From NCBI GenBank assembly GCA_023015825.1, contig JALKAW010000007.1, forward strand, positions 62,001 to 126,000: a stretch of DNA of 64,000 nt. The letters are read 5' to 3'. Numbering within the stretch: position 1 is the first letter of the stretch; the number at the start of each line of letters is the position of its first letter. The translations under genes were made by a program, and so were the position numbers. Shown here piece after piece: positions 61,973-64,000 of this stretch. The DNA comes from Flavobacteriaceae bacterium S0862 (GTDB taxonomy: Bacteria; Bacteroidota; Bacteroidia; Flavobacteriales; Flavobacteriaceae). A model generated the notes under the pieces. It did not search any database. It had not been told where the DNA came from and worked only from the letters and a program-made list of their open reading frames with translations.

Positions 61973-63265
61973 ATGTCTATATCAGCAAATGACCCAAATA
62001 GAGCATCATGGTTATACGTCAATAAGCATTCCGATTTCCCTATCCAAAATATACCTTTTGGTGTCTTTTTAACTAGAGAAGATGTCATTACCATTGGTAC
62101 AAGAATTGGTGACACAGCCATAGATTTAGGAGCTTTGCATCAATTAGGGTATTTTGATGGTATTCCATTAACTGATGATATTTTTCTTCAAGATACTTTG
62201 AATGATTTTATTGCAGATGGAAGAAAAACATGGAGAGCTGTTAGAAATAGAATAGCCGAAATTTTTGATGCTGATAACGAAACGCTTAAAAACAATAAAA
62301 AGCATAAAGAAATTGTATGTTTTAGGCTAGATGAAATCGAAATGCAAATGCCTGTATTAGTAGGAGATTATACCGATTTTTATGCTAGTAAAGAACATGC
62401 TACAAACGTAGGAACCATGTTCCGTGGTAAGGAAAATGCATTAATGCCAAATTGGTTACACTTACCTGTTGGATATCATGGTAGAAGCTCTTCTATAGTA
62501 ACAACTCACATTCCAATACATAGACCTCAGGGGCAAACTTTACCAGAAGGTGCAAGTAGACCTGTTTTTGGACCAAGTAAATTAGTAGATTTTGAATTGG
62601 AAATGGCTTTTATAACGACTGATGCCAATGATTTAGGAGAGCCTATTCCAATTGAGGAGGCAGAAGACTATATTTTTGGGTTAGTATTATTTAATGATTG
62701 GAGCGCTCGAGACATTCAAAAATGGGAATATGTTCCATTAGGTCCTTTTTTAGGAAAAAATTTCGCCTCTACTATATCACCTTGGATAGTTACTCTAGAT
62801 GCATTAGAGCCTTTTAGGGTAGAATCACCAAAACAAGATCCAAAACCATTGCAATACCTTGTGTCAAAAGGAAAAAAGAGTTTTGATATTAATCTAGAAG
62901 CTGCTATAAAACCAAAAGGTGCCAAAGAAACTGTAGTGTCTCGTACCAACTTTAAGCACATGTATTGGAATATGGCGCAACAATTAACACATCATACCAG
63001 TAATGGATGTCCTGTTAATTCGGGAGACATGATGGGAAGCGGAACTATTTCTGGTCCTACCGAAGATTCTTACGGTTCAATGCTAGAATTGACTTGGCGA
63101 GGTGAAAAACCAATAAAAATGAAAGATGGTACCAAACGTAAATTTATTAATGACAATGACACTGTGATTATGCGTGGTTATTGTGAAAATGATGATGTTC
63201 GCATTGGGTTTGGTCAAGTAAAAACTGAATTACTCCCTGTTTTTAATCCAAAAAAGAAAAAATAG
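61973..63265 (+). CDS. fahA: Fumarylacetoacetase
   Basis: The 430-residue protein has the FAH catalytic set: an N-terminal SH3-like domain, then MPNWLHLPVGYHGRSSSI (catalytic His and Arg), DFELEMAFI with acidic Ca ligands, and FNDWSARDIQKWEYVPLGPFLGKNF. The C-terminus ends with a Lys-rich tail. It cleaves fumarylacetoacetate to fumarate and acetoacetate, the last step of tyrosine degradation. Homogentisate dioxygenase and maleylacetoacetate isomerase are not in the window. It has its own -7 box and ends in a good terminator. Confidence 0.95.
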   Translation: MSISANDPNRASWLYVNKHSDFPIQNIPFGVFLTREDVITIGTRIGDTAIDLGALHQLGYFDGIPLTDDIFLQDTLNDFIADGRKTWRAVRNRIAEIFDADNETLKNNKKHKEIVCFRLDEIEMQMPVLVGDYTDFYASKEHATNVGTMFRGKENALMPNWLHLPVGYHGRSSSIVTTHIPIHRPQGQTLPEGASRPVFGPSKLVDFELEMAFITTDANDLGEPIPIEEAEDYIFGLVLFNDWSARDIQKWEYVPLGPFLGKNFASTISPWIVTLDALEPFRVESPKQDPKPLQYLVSKGKKSFDINLEAAIKPKGAKETVVSRTNFKHMYWNMAQQLTHHTSNGCPVNSGDMMGSGTISGPTEDSYGSMLELTWRGEKPIKMKDGTKRKFINDNDTVIMRGYCENDDVRIGFGQVKTELLPVFNPKKKK

Positions 63266-63289
63266 TAAGCAACTATAAAACAATCACTT

Positions 63290-63326
63290 ATAACCTTCAA
63301 TATTATTTATTGAAGGTTATTTTTTT
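63290..63326 (+). terminator. Intrinsic terminator after fahA
   Basis: ATAACCTTCAATA and TATTGAAGGTTAT pair across a TTATT loop and run into T6, 25 bases after the stop codon. Confidence 0.88.
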
Positions 63327-63381
63327 GTTTGGCATCATAATTGAAATTCTATTAATATGAATCAATTAAAAACACAAGATT

Positions 63382-64000
63382 ATGAAGAAATTACTACTCT
63401 TAACAGTCCTTCTTTCAGTACTTGCATCTTGTGGTGGAAGAAAGCAAATTGAAAAGCAATTGCACTCAGGCAACTACGATGTTGCCATTACAAATGCTTT
63501 AAAGAAACTTAAAAACAACAAAGACAAAAAGCGAAAAGAAAAATTTGTTGTGTTGCTAGAGGATGCTTACTACAAAGTTTTAGAGCGTGACTTAAAAACT
63601 ATTGAGCGTCTTAAAAAAGATGGCAATCCAGAACATTATAAAACTATATATGAGATTTATGCCGATTTGGATGCACGTCAAGAAGCTATTAAGCCAGTAC
63701 TTCCATTGAAAATTGGAAATAAATATTTAAATCTAGAATTTAATAACTATACTGATGATTTAGTTGATTATAGATACAAGACATCTGACTATTTAATAGA
63801 TAAAGGTATTGACCTGTTGGATTCTGATGATAAGTATAATGCTAGAGAAGCCTATAGTATTTTTAATTATATTGAACGTATCAATCCAAATTTTGAAGAA
63901 GTTAGGGAATTACTAACCGAGGCACATCAAAAAGGAATAGATTATGTGATTGTGAATATTGAAAACAGGACGCATCAAATTATTCCACATCGTTTAGAGG
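63382..64000 (+). CDS. Hypothetical lipoprotein, 5' part (runs off the window)
   Basis: The frame is open from ATG 63382 to the end of the window (206 codons). It begins with a lipoprotein signal (KKLLLLTVLLSVLASC, Cys about 16). The mature protein is Lys/Glu-rich with helical, tetratricopeptide-like segments (YDVAITNALKKLKNNKDK, EAYSIFNYIERINPNFEEV). I do not recognise a named family; a scaffolding role at the envelope is only a guess. The 3' part lies outside the window. Confidence 0.8.
   Translation, partial: MKKLLLLTVLLSVLASCGGRKQIEKQLHSGNYDVAITNALKKLKNNKDKKRKEKFVVLLEDAYYKVLERDLKTIERLKKDGNPEHYKTIYEIYADLDARQEAIKPVLPLKIGNKYLNLEFNNYTDDLVDYRYKTSDYLIDKGIDLLDSDDKYNAREAYSIFNYIERINPNFEEVRELLTEAHQKGIDYVIVNIENRTHQIIPHRLE

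Overview
The window is chromosomal DNA of a low-GC marine-type Flavobacteriaceae (Bacteroidota). Four things point there: promoters of the TAnnTTTG type, weak or absent Shine-Dalgarno sites with frequent TTG or GTG starts, many short Cys lipoproteins with XXSC lipoboxes, and flavobacterial gene types (fused E1 alpha/beta 2-oxoacid dehydrogenase, T9SS-sorted secreted nuclease, TlpA-like lipoproteins, LytS/LytTR pair). I cannot fix the genus from sequence alone. No phage, insertion sequence, CRISPR array, rRNA or tRNA was recognised. One RNA gene is present, the small SRP RNA at about 56.6 kb on the minus strand.

Layout. 0-12 kb: end of a thioredoxin-like protein, rhomboid protease, lipid A-type acyltransferase, glmM, an operon of ACP phosphodiesterase-like, AlkD-like and a membrane protein, then envelope genes (amidohydrolase lipoprotein, phospholipase D-like lipoprotein, LemA/DUF2207 pair). 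12-20 kb: uvrA, a LOG-family hydrolase, and a coupled pair of secreted proteins (T9SS nuclease; M1-like protein without zinc motif joined to an outer-membrane barrel). 20-27 kb: 2-oxoacid dehydrogenase E1, an orphan methyltransferase, and a lipoprotein-LytS-LytTR-DoxX operon. 27-35 kb: holA, a stand-alone HsdR-N nuclease-like domain, a glycosyltransferase, an OmpA lipoprotein, Sua5, an esterase lipoprotein and UvrD/PcrA. 35-43 kb: DsrE-like / M20 / FMN glutamate-synthase-like operon, two tandem patatins (the downstream one frameshifted), and recG. 43-64 kb: lipoproteins, pheT plus a PAP2 phosphatase, PLP decarboxylase plus P1 peptidase, an ABC-F protein, transaldolase-like aldolase, SDR, SRP RNA, glutaminyl cyclase, glyA and fumarylacetoacetase.

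Much of the content is housekeeping: DNA repair and replication (uvrA, uvrD, recG, holA, alkD), translation (pheT, sua5, ABC-F, SRP RNA), one-carbon and amino-acid metabolism (glyA, fahA, E1), and envelope maintenance. I found no convincing new multi-gene defence or biosynthetic system. The points most worth a second look are: a patatin gene broken by a one-base loss in a G run just before its catalytic serine; an in-frame amber codon inside the likely signal peptide of the PAP2 gene; a possible attenuator leader (7-codon ORF plus hairpin and T run) before the ABC-F gene, whose product appears to have one degenerate ATP site; the zinc-less M1-like protein fused to a barrel; and two matching tandem palindromes upstream of an orphan lipoprotein.
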